From: Cephalotus follicularis
Taxonomy: Eukaryota > Streptophyta > Magnoliopsida > Oxalidales > Cephalotaceae
NCBI GenBank assembly: GCA_001972305.1
Contig: BDDD01000087.1
Location: 76,748-140,747 of the forward strand
Direction of reading: 5' to 3'
Length of the DNA: 64,000 nucleotides
The first letter of the stretch is position 1; every line of letters begins with the position of its first letter. The notes below the pieces were generated by a model, which had not been told where the DNA came from, made no database searches, and worked only from the letters and a program-made list of their open reading frames with translations. Shown here one piece after another: positions 42,798 through 55,026 of this stretch. The position numbers and the translations under genes are program-made.

Positions 42798-43330
42798 TTG
42801 ACAAGCATCACAAATTTTATCTTTTTCAAAAGAAATTTTGGGAAGGCCTTAAACAAGATCATATTTCAAAATTTTAGAAATAGTATTCATAATAGCATGT
42901 CCTAATCTCCTATGCCATAACCAACTATTATCATTGTTCATAGAGACAAGACATTTGACATTTTGAAAATCAAGATCTTTTATATTAACAACTTAAACAT
43001 TGTCTTGCCTATATCCAATGAACTTGATTGAATTATCTAAAACATTTACTACAATGCAATGTGTCTTTTCGAATGTAACTCTATAACCTTTATCACACAA
43101 TTGACTTATGCTAAGAAGGTTATGTTTGAGTCCTTTAACAAGACATTATCAATAGAGATTGAGGAATTTTTACCTATGGTTCCAACTCTTTCAATCTTCC
43201 CTTTTGCATTGTCTCCGAAAGTTACAAGTCCTCCATCTTTTAGCTTTAGGGTAATGAATTGATTCTTGTTACCCGTCATATGTTTGGAGCAGCCACTATC
43301 CATATACCATTGATTGGTTTTGGCATTCAA
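42798..43330 (-). pseudogene. C2 protease and GAG-pre-integrase region
   Basis: The stretch 43106-43330 encodes WYMDSGCSKHMTGN, the copia aspartic protease start with D-S-G, followed by KLKDGGLVTFGDNAKG and ITFLA. Between 42860 and 43105 the GAG-pre-integrase domain can be followed in pieces (decayed MGHA- and LGH-like residues) with stops. Confidence 0.8.
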
Positions 43331-43547
43331 ATGCTCCTACAAGGAATTAAAATCATGTTGATGGTTTTGGTACCCAAACAACTTTGGGTCCTTTTAGGTT
43401 AGTTGAAAATGTTCCTTTTGGAACCCAAATCCTTTTAACTTTAACACTATGCCAACAAAAACTTGAGATGTGTCCATTTTTACCACAAAAATTACAGGAT
43501 ATAACATGCTTTCTATGCCTATACCAACATTTACTAGAAACATATCC
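43331..43547 (-). pseudogene. C2 gag end with zinc knuckle
   Basis: The plus-strand stretch 43452-43496 encodes on the minus strand a perfect CCHC knuckle (C-x2-C-x4-H-x4-C, CNFCGKNGHISSFC). KVKRIWVPKGTF and VVWVPK follow it. Upstream gag is lost at the junction with G5. Confidence 0.8.
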
Positions 43548-44928
43548 TGTGTTTGTTTAGTTTTGGGCGACTAAGGTATAGATACTTCCCTTCTTGATTA
43601 ATTTGGATCGGTTTTAATTCAATAAAACCTATTTTACTGTTTAATGAAATGAGTGCTGAGTATTTTTCATTTATATTTCTGTACGGATAATTCACTTCTT
43701 GGATATCTGATTTTATTGAAATAAATTCAGTTTTGTTTTTGTGATTATGAATGGATTTTTCGTTCTTCGCTATTCCTTTGATTTTATGAATTTCATTATG
43801 CTACGGATTTTGTTATGTTTTGGAAATAAAACCAGCTTTAATATTTTTGAAATTAAATATTTCTGACTTTATTCAGTTATGATCTCTTTGCGAAAACTTT
43901 GTACAATCATTTTTTTTATTGGGAAAAATAAAAAAAGTAGATTGTGAAAAATGTCCGGATTTCTTCGTCCTTGGGTCATTATCCTCTGATTTTATTGAAA
44001 TGAATTTAGATATGTTTTACGTACGGATTCTATGTTTTTCGTACGGATTCTTCGTTTTGATATGATTTGAACAAAGTTTGTTTTATTGTTCTTTGAGTAA
44101 AGTTGAATATTACTGATTTTATAAATTCAACATGATTTTCACCTAAGAAAGTATGCTAATTTTAATGATACAAGTTTTGTTATGAGCATGATTTTCAATT
44201 ATGAAAGTATGCTAATTTTATGATACGATATGTATATGTTTTAAATTGCTTTTGGGGTAAACCGATAATTTGAAATGACTGTTGATAAAATAATTATTTT
44301 TAAAATACTGAGAATATTTGTTTCCTACCTATGGAGGTACCATAGGCATGTCGTAGGCCTAGCACGGGGACATGACACTTCCGTAGCAGTGTGATTGGTC
44401 TACGACTTCTCTTTATATCTTGTGATAGGATATAGCCAATTGTGGCGTATGAGTCGACTCTAGTTATTATCGGATACGGATTTTAGGAATTAATTGTGTA
44501 GTGCCGTACGAGTCATTCTGTCGGAGCATGTGGGCTTTGCAAACCCCTTGCATATATATATATATAGAGAGAGATATTTAAACCGTTATTGCATCTCAGT
44601 ATAAAACATAGATTTGGAAAAGTTGAAATGCTCAGAAATATGTTTTTCACTTTATGCTGATTTGTATATATACTTCACTCTTCACCAAATTTAGCTTGTT
44701 GGAGTGGGGCCCACAAGGCATTAAAGCTAACTTTCAAAGTTAGCTTGTTGCTCTTATACATATTACCCTATATATATATATATATGTATATATATATGTA
44801 TGTATGTATGTATATATATATGTATGTATGTATATATGTATATGTATGTATGTATATATGTATATGTATATATATATGTATGTATATATATATGTATGTA
44901 TATATGTATGTATATATATATATGTATG

Positions 44929-44959
<31 letters not shown>

Positions 44960-45678
44960 GTATATGTATATGTTTTGCATGAATACCGTTTCAATTTCAG
45001 AAATTCGAATTATTTAAGAATTGTTCTATTTTAGTAACAGATTTGTATTGTTTCGTTTCGTAAACTGTTTCGTAAATTGTTTCGTTCAGAAAAATGTTTT
45101 GTTTCAGATACTGTTTTGTATCGGACACTGTTCTGTTTCGTAAATTGTTTTGTTTCGTACTGTAACCTGTTTTGTTCATAAACTGTTTTATGATTCTATA
45201 TCCGTATTGAGGTTTGCTCAACCGCGTTTTTGTTTCCATGAGGCAGGTTATCTGGAGTTTTGGGGGAAATGTCTGATGAGAGGAACACCTTTGGTTTGAG
45301 GATTTCTTAGAGTTGAATTCTTTTAGTAATGTTATGTTTTTCAGACTATGACTTTCAGACTATGTTATGTTATCAGATTATGTTTAGACCGTCACGTGCT
45401 AACTTGGAGATTAAATTGATTATAGGCAGCATTTGATTTTGAACATGAGATTTTATTTTATCAGCTTAAATCTAAGACTTTATCATGGTAATTTGACGAT
45501 TTGAGAAAAGATTAAGAAATTTTGTGAATCTGTTAATATTTTAGATATATGGTTTTGATGACTTAAGTAAAGGATAGCTGGTCTTAAGAATTCTAATATG
45601 TTTCTGTATGTTAGTTTTGTGTGACAACCCGACTCAGAATCGGGGGTGACATCCCGACCCCAAACTAGGGGTGTTATA
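43548..45678 (+). repeat. G5 5' LTR (left end truncated)
   Basis: It contains hairpin repeats (44128-44215), the conserved inverted-repeat block (44328-44400), a TATA/TATG microsatellite, a CTGTTTCGTAAA-type degenerate repeat (45050-45190) and an acceptor-like GAGGCAG ending at 45246. It ends AGGGGTGTTATA. Confidence 0.8.
44768..44970 (+). repeat. TATA/TATG microsatellite
   Basis: About 200 bp of alternating TATA and TATG (GTAT) units. The open frames crossing it on both strands are artefacts of the repeat. Confidence 0.95.
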
Positions 45679-45682
45679 GTTA

Positions 45683-45694
45683 TGGTATCAGAGA
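45683..45694 (+). other. G5 primer-binding site
   Basis: TGGTATCAGAGA, one base from the tRNA-iMet complement, 4 bases after the LTR end. Confidence 0.85.
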
Positions 45695-45846
45695 ATAGGA
45701 TTTCGTTCCTTAGAAAGCCTGTATAGGTTTGACCTGTGAGATGGGTAGAAATTGGGTTAGGAGTATTCCTTAATAGTCGTTTTGGTATGTCTTTGACCAC
45801 TTTGCTATTTCTTTTTGTTTCATCATGTTCGGTTTCTCGTTCGTAG

Positions 45847-46816
45847 ATGGCACGTAGAGCTGAGCAACCAAGGAACGTTAATCGGGATGATGAGTCAGCT
45901 TCTGCACGAGAAGGTTTACGGAATGAGCCGACTTTGGAAGAGTTGGTAAGGCAAGTGATTGCACAAGTTGTTCCTCAAGTGGTAACCCAAGTGGTTCAAG
46001 TAATGCAACAATAGAATTTGGATTAAGAGCAGCAAAGGAATGTGGGTGAGATAAATGCACGGGTGGATGAAAGAACGGAGATCGACCGGATGTTTTGGTA
46101 CACATCTGGCTAGAGAGGTTCCAGAAATAGAAACCTCAGGCATTTAGTTCAGCATCAACTCCTATAGATGCTGATTATTGGATAGGTCATATGGAGAAGA
46201 TTTTCAAAGTACTAAGGTGTAGCGATATTGTAAAAGTGAGGTTAGCAGCTTACATGTTGGAAGGAGACCCTCAACGTTGGTGGAAGGCTCCAAGGATAGC
46301 ACAGGGAGGAGAATTCATCACTGGTCTATCGCGGACTGGGTTTTGTGGGGTCTTTTATCGGCAGTACTTCCCAACTGCTGATAAAGAGGCGTATGCCCGG
46401 GAGTTCGTAACTACCTGACAAAGAGACGATGAGACTGTTACAGAGTTCTTCAACCGGTTTACTAGATTGACGGGTTTTGCTGGATATGCAGCGGGGACAG
46501 CAGCTGAGCAAGCGAAGAAGTTGTGGTTGAAGCTTCACAATCGGCTTAGGAGAAAGTTGGTTAATAAAAGTTTTACAGATGTGTCACATGTGGTCAATGC
46601 GGTCAAAAATATTGAAATGAAAAGGCTGAACTTTCAGGAGGCCAGACAGGAAAGAGGAAGCAAACGGACTAGGGATGATCATCAGGATCAGAATTTGGGT
46701 CAGCAGGATAGGGGCTATGGTGGCGGATCGGACGACGAGAATGATTCCAATTTTATTCCTACTGCACAGTGTGATACTTGTGGGAAGAAGCATCCTGTTG
46801 GAACATGTTATAAGTG
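45847..46816 (+). pseudogene. G5 gag, interrupted in its zinc knuckle
   Basis: The start at 45847 gives MARRAEQPRNVNRDD...EELVRQVIAQVV, like G2 and G6. Capsid motifs are LEGDPQRWWKAPR, FYRQYFPTADKEAYAREF, and GFAGYAAGTAAEQAKKLWLKL. The first knuckle reads CDTCGKKHPVGTC, and the frame is cut right after it. Stops at 46012 (Gln), 46024 (Gln), about 46127 (Gln) and 46416 (Arg, CGA to TGA) are each one transition from the residue in relatives. The rest of the element is missing. Confidence 0.85.
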
Positions 46817-47772
46817 ATACGCCCCGTTCCCGATCACCCCCGCCAGGAGACGACCGTGCCAGGAGGAAGGATCCTCCACCCGGATCCCTAACCTCGATCA
46901 CCAAAACATTAACCTCAAAAGCCTAACACTCAAGGCCAGACCATCTAAGTTAAGAGGCCAGCCGTGAGAGTGTGATGCAAAGGAGAACCACTCGAGGTCC
47001 TCCAAACACTTAAGGAACACTAAGGAGATGAAATCCCACAATGTTCAAGCACTCAAAAGATCCACGTGGGTTCAAACATCAAAGCAACTCAATGAAATTT
47101 ATTGTTCAGAGGTCAGGAGGTCGGGCAAAACTAAGGAAAACTTTAAACTCTTACCTAGCGTCTACGAGCTACGTCCGAGGACAAAACTCCCGAGGACGCC
47201 ACAAGGCTTCAACTCTAAGGTCACAGTAGCCTTAGCAGAAAGGTCAAACTTAAGGTATGTCTAGTCAATTAACCTCACTAACCCTTCCTTGGCATCTCGG
47301 CGCCAGGACAACAGCTCCCTAAAGATCCAAGAAGGATCATATGCTCGCTCACAAGGCATGGGCCGAGGAGGCCTACTCCGCTACCAAAGGTTAGAGGACT
47401 CTGAAACACACACTTGTCATCTCGGCATTCTATACAGTTAGAGAAAACATCACATCTATTAGGGGAAGATCACATGATAAATTTAAACATATAAAATCAT
47501 CAAGTAAAACATACATGATCCTCTGACAAAATACATCAAAATACTGAGGACTCCTATCCTCCAAGATTTATATACCAAGATGTTAAACAAGGGTTACAGA
47601 TCTTATACATGGTAAAATCTATACAAAAACCCCCAAGAATGCCCTAAAATGCATGAAGGTCAGGTATGGCCGAGGAGCTATCCTAAGGTGCTTGCATCAG
47701 ACATCTACCTCAACCAACACGCTTTCTCTCTGTGGATCTCAAGAACTCTGCAACCTTGCTTGCTCTGTACAT
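46815..47772 (-). repeat. LTR piece related to the G7 LTR
   Basis: TGATACGCCCCGTTCCCGATC and the next 270 bp match the G7 LTR at 62554-62816. The orientation (minus) is taken from G7, where the same end lies next to a PBS-like site. The left flank is ATAAG (46810-46814); no matching copy is found at the right end, which is placed only roughly at CTGTACA (47771). No gene is seen. Confidence 0.6.
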
Positions 47773-47777
47773 AAAAC

Positions 47778-50462
47778 TGAGAGGAGATTAGTCTGATTGA
47801 TTAGTGAGTAAGATCAAGGAAATTCCTGTTTTTATGCCAAATTGTTATCTAAATTTCTGGTTTGTAATTTTTGTTTTTCAGATTTCCAGCAACTTTTTTG
47901 ATATTTTGTTTTGATCATATCTTGTGTTTTAATCATATTTTTGAACTGAAATTTTTATATGTTAGTCCTCCATGAGTCTAGTTACTGCCCTTAAAATTTC
48001 AATTCGATTCGATGAGCGGATCTCTATCAAATAATTTATTTTTGTGGCTGGGTCAAGCATAAAATTTCTGTTGCGGTAGATTTGTACCGTCTTATTTCCT
48101 TTGCTCCATCTTGTGATCTAACCGTCATATCAACTTTATTTCGAGACATAATGTTTTTCTACATGTCTAGTTTATGTGTGCCAAAAAAATCACTTCACTA
48201 GAATGGTTGAATTGAGTTATTAGTGCATATCGACAACTTTAGCCGCCATTTCGTCGAAATGGCGTTTTAGTCACTTTTCGGACCTAGAGTAGTCCGATTG
48301 ACTTGAAATTTTAATGGTAGACCTTAGGATACGTTTAAATATTACCTATAAAGTTTCATGCCAAACGGACTTGGTTTAGACCGAAAAGTACGAAGTTACG
48401 CAAAAATCATTTTAAAACGGTAATTTTACAAAGGAGCTTATAGCTCTGCTTATCCGTTTGAATTAATTTTTGAGAAGAAAGATCCTAGATACGTTTAAAC
48501 ACATTCCTGAAAGTTTTGTGTCAAATGGATATGATTTTGGATAAAAAGTCTCGTTTTTGCAGTTTTTACGGAAAAATAGTTCAAATCTTAGTTTTCCAAA
48601 GTAGCTCATAGATCCGGTCATCGGTTTGATTTTATTTTTCAGTGGTAGACTCTTGGGTAGGAATAAACACCATTCCCAAAGTTTCAACTCCATTGGATCT
48701 TTAAAAATGGTAAATGAGCATTAACTTTTGCTTTTGCGGAAAACACGTTTAGCAACGACTTTACAAAGAAGACTAGAGCTTAGCTTGTCGGTTTCACTTG
48801 ATTTTCGAATGACAGAATACGGGGATCTTTTAATTATGATCTGGAAAGTTTCACTTTGATACGACATGATTAATGCATAAAGTAGATCATATGTGCATTT
48901 CATGCATTCTATATGTATAAACGTAGGAAATGTAATTAATGATATATCTATATAATGCTATTGTAGACGAGAATCATGTATCCGATCCGGAGACTCGAGG
49001 GGCTAGTCCGCATTAGTCGATTCCGTAAATCTGTGAGTGGGACATTCCCTTCCTCTATTTTATTGTCTTTGAAACTTTATATGACATGTGCCCTTTTTTC
49101 GGACTCTTGTTATTTGATTGTTCGATCGGGATTTTGATCCCGTATTTCATTTTGATACTTATTATCCCATTGCTGTGATATGTGATATTTTTTATGTGTA
49201 TATGGTTATTCTGGCTCTGGGTGACAATGTCACCTTCCCTGATGTTTATCATTGTGGTATGTGATATTGTGTTTTATATTCCGATGCTGGTACCGTTATA
49301 GTGTTGCTTACATGTACACCCATCGGAAAGGATGGGGTACGTGCCGCTTACATGTACACCCAACGTGAGAGGTGGGGTACGTGCCGCTTACACGCATGCC
49401 CTTGGTGGTTGTGGGGTGCGTGCCGCTTACCATAGGCACTCTGCACCGGTGTATGAAGGATGATGTACACATCCTGTAGCCTATTGGCCTGTTATTATTG
49501 CTGCAGCAGTTATATGATGATGACATGATATATGATTATGACATTATAGTTGTACCAGTATCCCCGGATTTTACGATTTCCTTATGGGCACATATTTTGA
49601 GTTATTATTTATGATCATGTTCGGATTCTTGTTATTCATTCATATTGATTTCATTATAATTCTATCTTGTTGGTAAGCACTGTTTGAACACTGATGTTAC
49701 TTCATGGATTCTATTGTTATTACATTGTTGGGTTAGAGTGATCTTTCATGGAGCCATGATTTTATTTTCTTTATTCATTGATTTCACTCAGTATGGTTTA
49801 TAATCTAAATCATGGCATATTTCCTTCAGCGCATCCAATTTTTTTTGATGGATGCAACGGGGAATGTTTTGTTCTCACTCACTTAGTCACTTGGACTAAC
49901 CCCCTCACAGTGATTTGTTTTCAGATGCGACAACAAAGGATGATCCACCTGATCCACCAGTTTTGAAGTAGTTAAAGGTAGACCACGAGAGTCAGGCACC
50001 TCATGTTGGCAGTTTTCGCCAACCTCACATACATGCATTTGGGACATTCGGGATATTCTGATTATGTGCATATGTGATATGTTGAGCTATTAATTTATTT
50101 GATGAGTTATAATTATATAGTAAATATAATGAGACAGGCATGATTGTGATGATCCCGTGATAGAATAGAACTAGAATGAACTGTTGATTCCTCCTTCGGG
50201 AGTGTGGATATATATATAAACTGTGATTTTATACAGGTAAAAAAAAAATTGGGAAATGTCCATTTTTAGGGGGAACTCTTGCATATTTTCTGCAGGAATT
50301 TCCACCCTATACATTGGATAAATAATGATAATAAATAAGATAATTGTTATGGTTATGAGATTTACATATGAAGGCTGAGTAGAAATGGTGATAATAGAGT
50401 TAAGAAGTCAAGTATGGCACAACTCGTCAGTTAATGTAAGGTTAAAGGGACGGGTCGTGTCA
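47778..50462 (+). repeat. B2: second B-type LTR
   Basis: From 48235 it is recognisably the same family as B1 (27490-29960) and ends GGACGGGTCGTGTCA. AAAAC occurs before 47778 and after 50462, which would fit a target duplication. But the left end lacks the U3 seen in B1, so it may be truncated and the match fortuitous. It has a GTAAG donor-like site near 47808 and a branch-like GACTAAC plus TTTTCAG acceptor at 49924. No gene is seen. Confidence 0.65.
49308..49440 (+). repeat. Minisatellite in B2 (three units)
   Basis: Units of about 45-50 bp are built around GTGGGGTACGTGCCGCTTACATGTACACCCA. They occupy the place where B1 has an unrelated GC-rich repeat; both are next to a shared GCACCGGTG element. 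Confidence 0.75.
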
Positions 50463-52796
50463 AAAACTGTTTAATCATATTCAAATAACAATTGCATATC
50501 TTTCGGAACAATTACGAAACATTTCAAAACATTATTTTCGATTTACAAATCTTAAATCACAAATCATAGTTCATACTGATCCATATACATATCACATATC
50601 ATAAATTTGGCAAGGGAGGCGCTAATTCCACATGCCCACTAGAATTGAAGTGTACGACACTACACTAGTCAATTCCCACATATCATATATCCGATCACAC
50701 CTCGGATAACATATCTGATCACACCTCAGATCACATAAACTAGAATCGACTCATACGCCACTATCATACATAACGAATCCACAAATACACCTCATGGGAT
50801 TTGTTCATACACTCAGAGACGTCGTAGTCTAATCACACTGCTACGGAAGTGTCACGTCCCCGTGCCAGGCCTACGACGTGCCTATGGTACACCCCATAGG
50901 TGGGTACAATACTCAGTATTTATTTCAAAATTATTGATTTATCAAAATCAATTTAAAATCACATAACATATGTTTTCACATAACATATTTGAAAACCGCT
51001 CTCAACGGTATCATAACATATCGTATCATAACATATCGTATCATTTCATATCGTATGGATAAAGTCGGAATCATTTAAAAATGTCAAACCAACTTCAAAT
51101 TCGAAATGTATCAAAATCATAAAACATCATCGATTTCATAAACGAAGAAACATTGCAAAAGTATTTTCAGTTCGAAACATCAGATAGCCAAGGAACAGAA
51201 AATCCGTACCTTATGCGCTCACAAAGTACTTACGAATAGATGAATTAAACCAAACTTCACTTGAATCACAATCAATCTAAAAAGACATTCAAAATCATAC
51301 GTATAAGAGTCTAAAACACATCAGAAGTATTAAACAGACTCTTAACAGTGTTTGGAAAAGACTCGGATCGATTCGAGGATCAAACGGAGCAAAACAGTTG
51401 AAAACAGTACATTTCTGGGCAAAACAGTCGACTAAAACAGGCTCCAGTTGACTGGGGAAGCAAGACAGTCGACTATTCAAAAGGTCCAGTCGACTACTCA
51501 AACTAAAGTGCAGGCAGTCGACTGTGTTCATCCCTCCAGTCAACTACTCAACCTAAGGCAGTCGACTGCATTCATATGGCAGTCAGCTACTCATCCATTC
51601 CAGCCGACTGTCTACAGAGACAGCCGACTGTTCTGGGCGACAGAACAGTTAGAAATTCGACAATTCACTACTGAAATTGGTTCAAATGATTACTACATTA
51701 AACCAAAGACATATGGACGTAAACATATGATCATATATGACTTGTAGGTGACAAAAAAACACAGAATTGACAAGAAAACAACCTGACAGTGGGTTAACTT
51801 ACAAAAGGAAGCAAGAAGACAATGCATATATATATGTCCAAATTCTGTCTTTTATCAGTTATAGATGTTATAAACCCAGTTTGTGAAATATCTATATGCA
51901 TAAAAAATGTTGACAATCCTATTAACACAATGACAACACATTTAGGCAGGAATCAAGACCCAAAGACACTAAAAGCATAAAAACTGAATTTATGACATTG
52001 GAACAAAATTATCACTGGAGGTAACGAATTAACTGACCTGTAATAATTTCCCAAAACACAAAAACAGTAGAAGAAACACTAGCACACACTCACAATTCGG
52101 CAGTGAACAAAAACAGAAACCAAAGGAACCAAGGGAAACCAAAACAAAGAGAAGCTTAGCAAACTCAATGAATTCAACTCAAAAGAACAACTAAAGGATC
52201 GATTTTACCTCTTCAGACTTGAGGAAACGTTTACACAGCAGCTACACAAACACCACAAATAGAATTCGGCAATGACATTATGCAGAAAAGAGGAGGTAAC
52301 ATATAAACGACAATGTCATTCTTCAAAGGGAAAAGAGGAGACAAAAATCTGCTATAAAGGGAAGAAGGAGGATTTCTAGGGGACAAGAATGGAAAAGGAG
52401 ATGTAGAAAACGTGTGGAATTGATGGTGAAGGGAAGGGATTTGGGAGAAGGAAGAAGGAAGAAAGGAAATAAGAAGGAAAAGGAAAGAAAGGAGAAAGGA
52501 AAAAGGAAAAAAAAGAAAAGAAAAAGAAAAAGAAAAATAGTTAAATTAATTAAATTAAAATGAATTAAAAAGGATTTATAAAGTAAAAATAAATTGTTTT
52601 AGCAAAATAAATTTTGATAAAATAAATCCAAACCCAACGTAGCAATTCATACCCATAATTGGACTGGTATTAGTCAGCCAAAATCAAATAAGCCCAAAAC
52701 ACAGGGCAAATTGACTTTAAAATTAAACACAATTAAAAAGCCCGAACACAAACATAAAATCCGTAAAATATATTTACGAACGAGCAGGGTATTACA
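50463..52796 (-). repeat. G6 3' LTR (low end missing)
   Basis: It aligns with 56302-58626 and lacks the first 465 bp of the LTR. It carries a ten-copy dyad array (51425-51630), a TATA-like CTTTATAGC on the element strand near 52352, a donor-like GAAGAG|GTAAAA near 52210, and a purine repeat (52445-52540). Confidence 0.85.
51425..51630 (-). repeat. CAG-TCGA-CTG dyad array, ten copies
   Basis: Copies start at 51425, 51445, 51466, 51487, 51515, 51537, 51559, 51580, 51601 and 51621; steps are 20, 21, 21, 28, 22, 22, 21, 21 and 20. Spacers differ. It is repeated at about 57249-57454 in the 5' LTR, where two copies decayed here (51537 CAGTCAACTA, 51580 CAGTCAGCTA) read CAGTCGACTA and CAGTCGGCTA. 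Confidence 0.9.
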
Positions 52797-52812
52797 TCCA
52801 CCCCCCCTAAAA
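52797..52812 (-). other. G6 polypurine tract
   Basis: The plus strand reads TCCACCCCCCCTAAAA, so the element strand is purine-rich directly before the 3' LTR. Confidence 0.85.
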
Positions 52813-52850
52813 AGAAGATTTCATCCCGAAGTCAAAAACACATACATACC

Positions 52851-53972
52851 TCAAACAAACAAGTGCGGATATCGCTCCCGAATATGCTCCTCAAGCTCCC
52901 AAGTAGCCTCACGTTCGGGATGATTCCTCCACAGCACTTTCACAAAAGAAACGGTCTTGCTACGTGTGACCCGTTCCTGTCGATCCAGAATAGCCTCGGC
53001 CTCCTCGTCACAAGATAGGTCTTCTCGAATACTGTCCAACGGATAGTGAACCACATGCAGAGGATGATACTGATAACCTCTCAGCAAGGACACGTGAAAC
53101 ACATTATGGACATGTGCTAACTGCGGAGGCAAAGCCAACCGATCAGCAACCGCGCCAATCTTCTCCAGAACTTCGAAAGGCCCGATAAACCGCGGACTCA
53201 ACTTTCCTTTCAGCCCAAAACATCGGACTCCTTTCCAAGGCAAAACTTTCAAGAACACATGTTCCCCAACCTTGAACTCCAAGTCCCTCCGATGTCTGTC
53301 CGCATAACTCTTCTATCGAGATTAAGCTGCTTTCAATCCCTCCCTTGCTATAGCCACTTTCTCCGTAGTGACCTGCACTAGCTCGGGTCCCTCGATAACG
53401 CGTTCTCCAACCTCATCCCAACATGTCGGAGCACGACACTTCCTCCCATACAGAGCTTCAAACGAAGCCATACCAATGCTAGCGTGCCAACTGTTATTGT
53501 AGGCGAACTCCACCATGCTCAAATACTCATCCCAGCTCCCAGTCCACTCTAAAGTACAAGACCTCAACATATCCTCTAAGGTCTGGATGGTTCTTTCAGT
53601 CTGCCCATCTGTCTGTGGATGAAAAGCTGTACTGTAACTGAGCCTAGTACCCCAAGATTTCTGAAACCCCTTCCAAAACCGCGATGTGAAACGAGGATCC
53701 CTATCCGAAACAATGGATACCGGAGTCCCATGCAGTCTCACTATCTCCTGCTGAAACACCTCAGCCAAACGATCCACAGAAAAGTCCTCCCGGATAGTTA
53801 AGAAGTGAGCCGATTTCGTCAAGCGATCCACTACTACCCAGGTAGCATCATTCCTTCTGAAAGTTCTCGGCAAACCCGTAACAAAGTCCATCGATATATT
53901 CTCCCACTTCCATACCAGAACCTCCAAGGGCTGCAACAAACCACTAGCACACTGGTGTTCAATCTTTACCTG
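52851..53972 (-). pseudogene. G6 integrase
   Basis: The core (53322-53939) shows the triad: Asp in WVVVDRLTKSAHF, Asp in SDRDPRFTSRFW and Glu in DGQTERTIQTLEDML. The C-terminal part (52851-53282) has the GPY/F module (LKGKLSPRFIGPFEVLEKIG) and the chromovirus tail (ATWELEEHIRERYPHLF). Stops at 53322 (TAA), 53313 (TAG) and 53973 (TAG) stand where relatives have Gln, each one C-to-T change. Otherwise the reading is continuous, so it was intact recently. Confidence 0.9.
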
Positions 53973-55026
53973 CTAACAGATCAAACACTTCCCAACGTAC
54001 TCCGCTACATCCCTTTTCATTCCATTCCACCAGAAGTTCTTCTTCAAGTCTTTATACATTTTCATAGAACCCGAATGTATAGAAAATGGAGAACTGTGTG
54101 CCTCAAACAAAATAGCATCTCTGATAGAAGAATCTGACGGAACATACAACCGATTACCCAGCCATATCACACCGTGCTCATCCATATGGAACTCTGATTG
54201 CTTACCCTTTTCAACATTCTGGACTAAGGCCCAAAGCTCACCATCATCACTCTGAGCTATCTTAATTTGAGATATAAGAGTAGGCTCAACATTCATCGTG
54301 GCAATACATCCTTCAGAACCCCGAACATACAGATGCAAATCCATCCGCTCCATATCAGCTATCAACTGCGGCTGAGTAAGCAAAGCCGCTACACTCCCAG
54401 AACTCTTCCGACTAAGAGCATCAGCCACCACATTTGCTTTACCAGGATGGTACTGAATGTTCAAATCATAGTCTTTCAGAACTTCTAACCACCTTCTCTG
54501 ACGCATGGTCAACTCTTTCTGCGTAAAGATATACTTGAAACTCTTATGATCGGTAAAGACGTCACAAGTTTCTCCGTACAAGTAGTGCCTCCAAATCTTC
54601 AATGCAAACACTACTGCTGCCAACTCGAGATCGTGCGTAGGATAGTTTACCTCATAAGGCTTCAACTGTCTCGAAGCATAAGCTATCACATGACCGTGCT
54701 GTATCAGAACACAACCCAAACCCTTCTTAGAAGCATCGCTGTAAATCTGGTGTCCACCCGACCGAGACGGTAAACGAAGAATCGGTGCTGACACAAGACC
54801 ATTCTTCAATTTCTCGAAGCTTGATTCTCGCTCCTCATTCCACTCAAACTTAGCTCCTTTCCTCATAAGGTGAGTTAGTGGTAAGGCTATAGAGGAAAAG
54901 CCTTCCACAAACCGCCTATAATAACCAGCCAAACCCAAGAAGCTCCTAACCTCCGTCACTGTGGTAGGTCTCGGTCATTTAGTAATAGCCTCAACTTTAG
55001 CAGGATCCACACAGATACCTTCAGCT
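53973..55026 (-). pseudogene. G6 RT end, RNase H and integrase zinc domain
   Basis: It begins inside RT at GICVDPAKVEAI and continues with [15 protein letters not shown], RNase H motifs ([61 protein letters not shown]) and the HHCC zinc domain ([13 protein letters not shown]...C-x2-C). A TGA at 54974-54976 stands where relatives have Trp. The RT catalytic box is not present anywhere in G6. RNase H without RT could not support replication. Confidence 0.9.

Larger units (their letters stand above)
39463..43547 (-). mobile_element. C2: Ty1/copia (SIRE/Maximus-like) element, truncated
   Basis: The minus-strand order is zinc knuckle, protease, integrase, RT, RNase H, then 3' LTR. Integrase before RT defines Ty1/copia. 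Residues VWVPK just after the knuckle and the WYMDSGCSKHMTGN protease start resemble the SIRE/Maximus lineage. Gag upstream of the knuckle and the 5' LTR are missing where G5 begins. The 3' LTR is cut at 39463 by G4. Many frameshifts and stops make it inactive. Confidence 0.85.
43548..46814 (+). mobile_element. G5: gypsy-type 5' LTR plus gag, truncated by an LTR insertion
   Basis: It is a relative of G2 and G6: the LTR shares the CCTATGG inverted-repeat block and hairpin repeats with G2, and gag aligns with both. The LTR start lacks the usual TGTAATACCCC terminus, so the left end is a junction with C2. The right end is in the zinc knuckle, where another LTR starts at 46815. No pol or 3' LTR is seen. 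Confidence 0.8.

Noticed and set aside
44740-45034. Open frames of 60-90 codons on both strands rich in Tyr, Ile, Met and Val
   Set aside because: They are translations of the TATA/TATG microsatellite and have no coding character.
51448-51747. 99-codon frame present in both G6 LTRs (also 57272-57571)
   Set aside because: It spans the dyad array. It is duplicated only because LTRs are duplicated, and it has no recognisable domain or start context.
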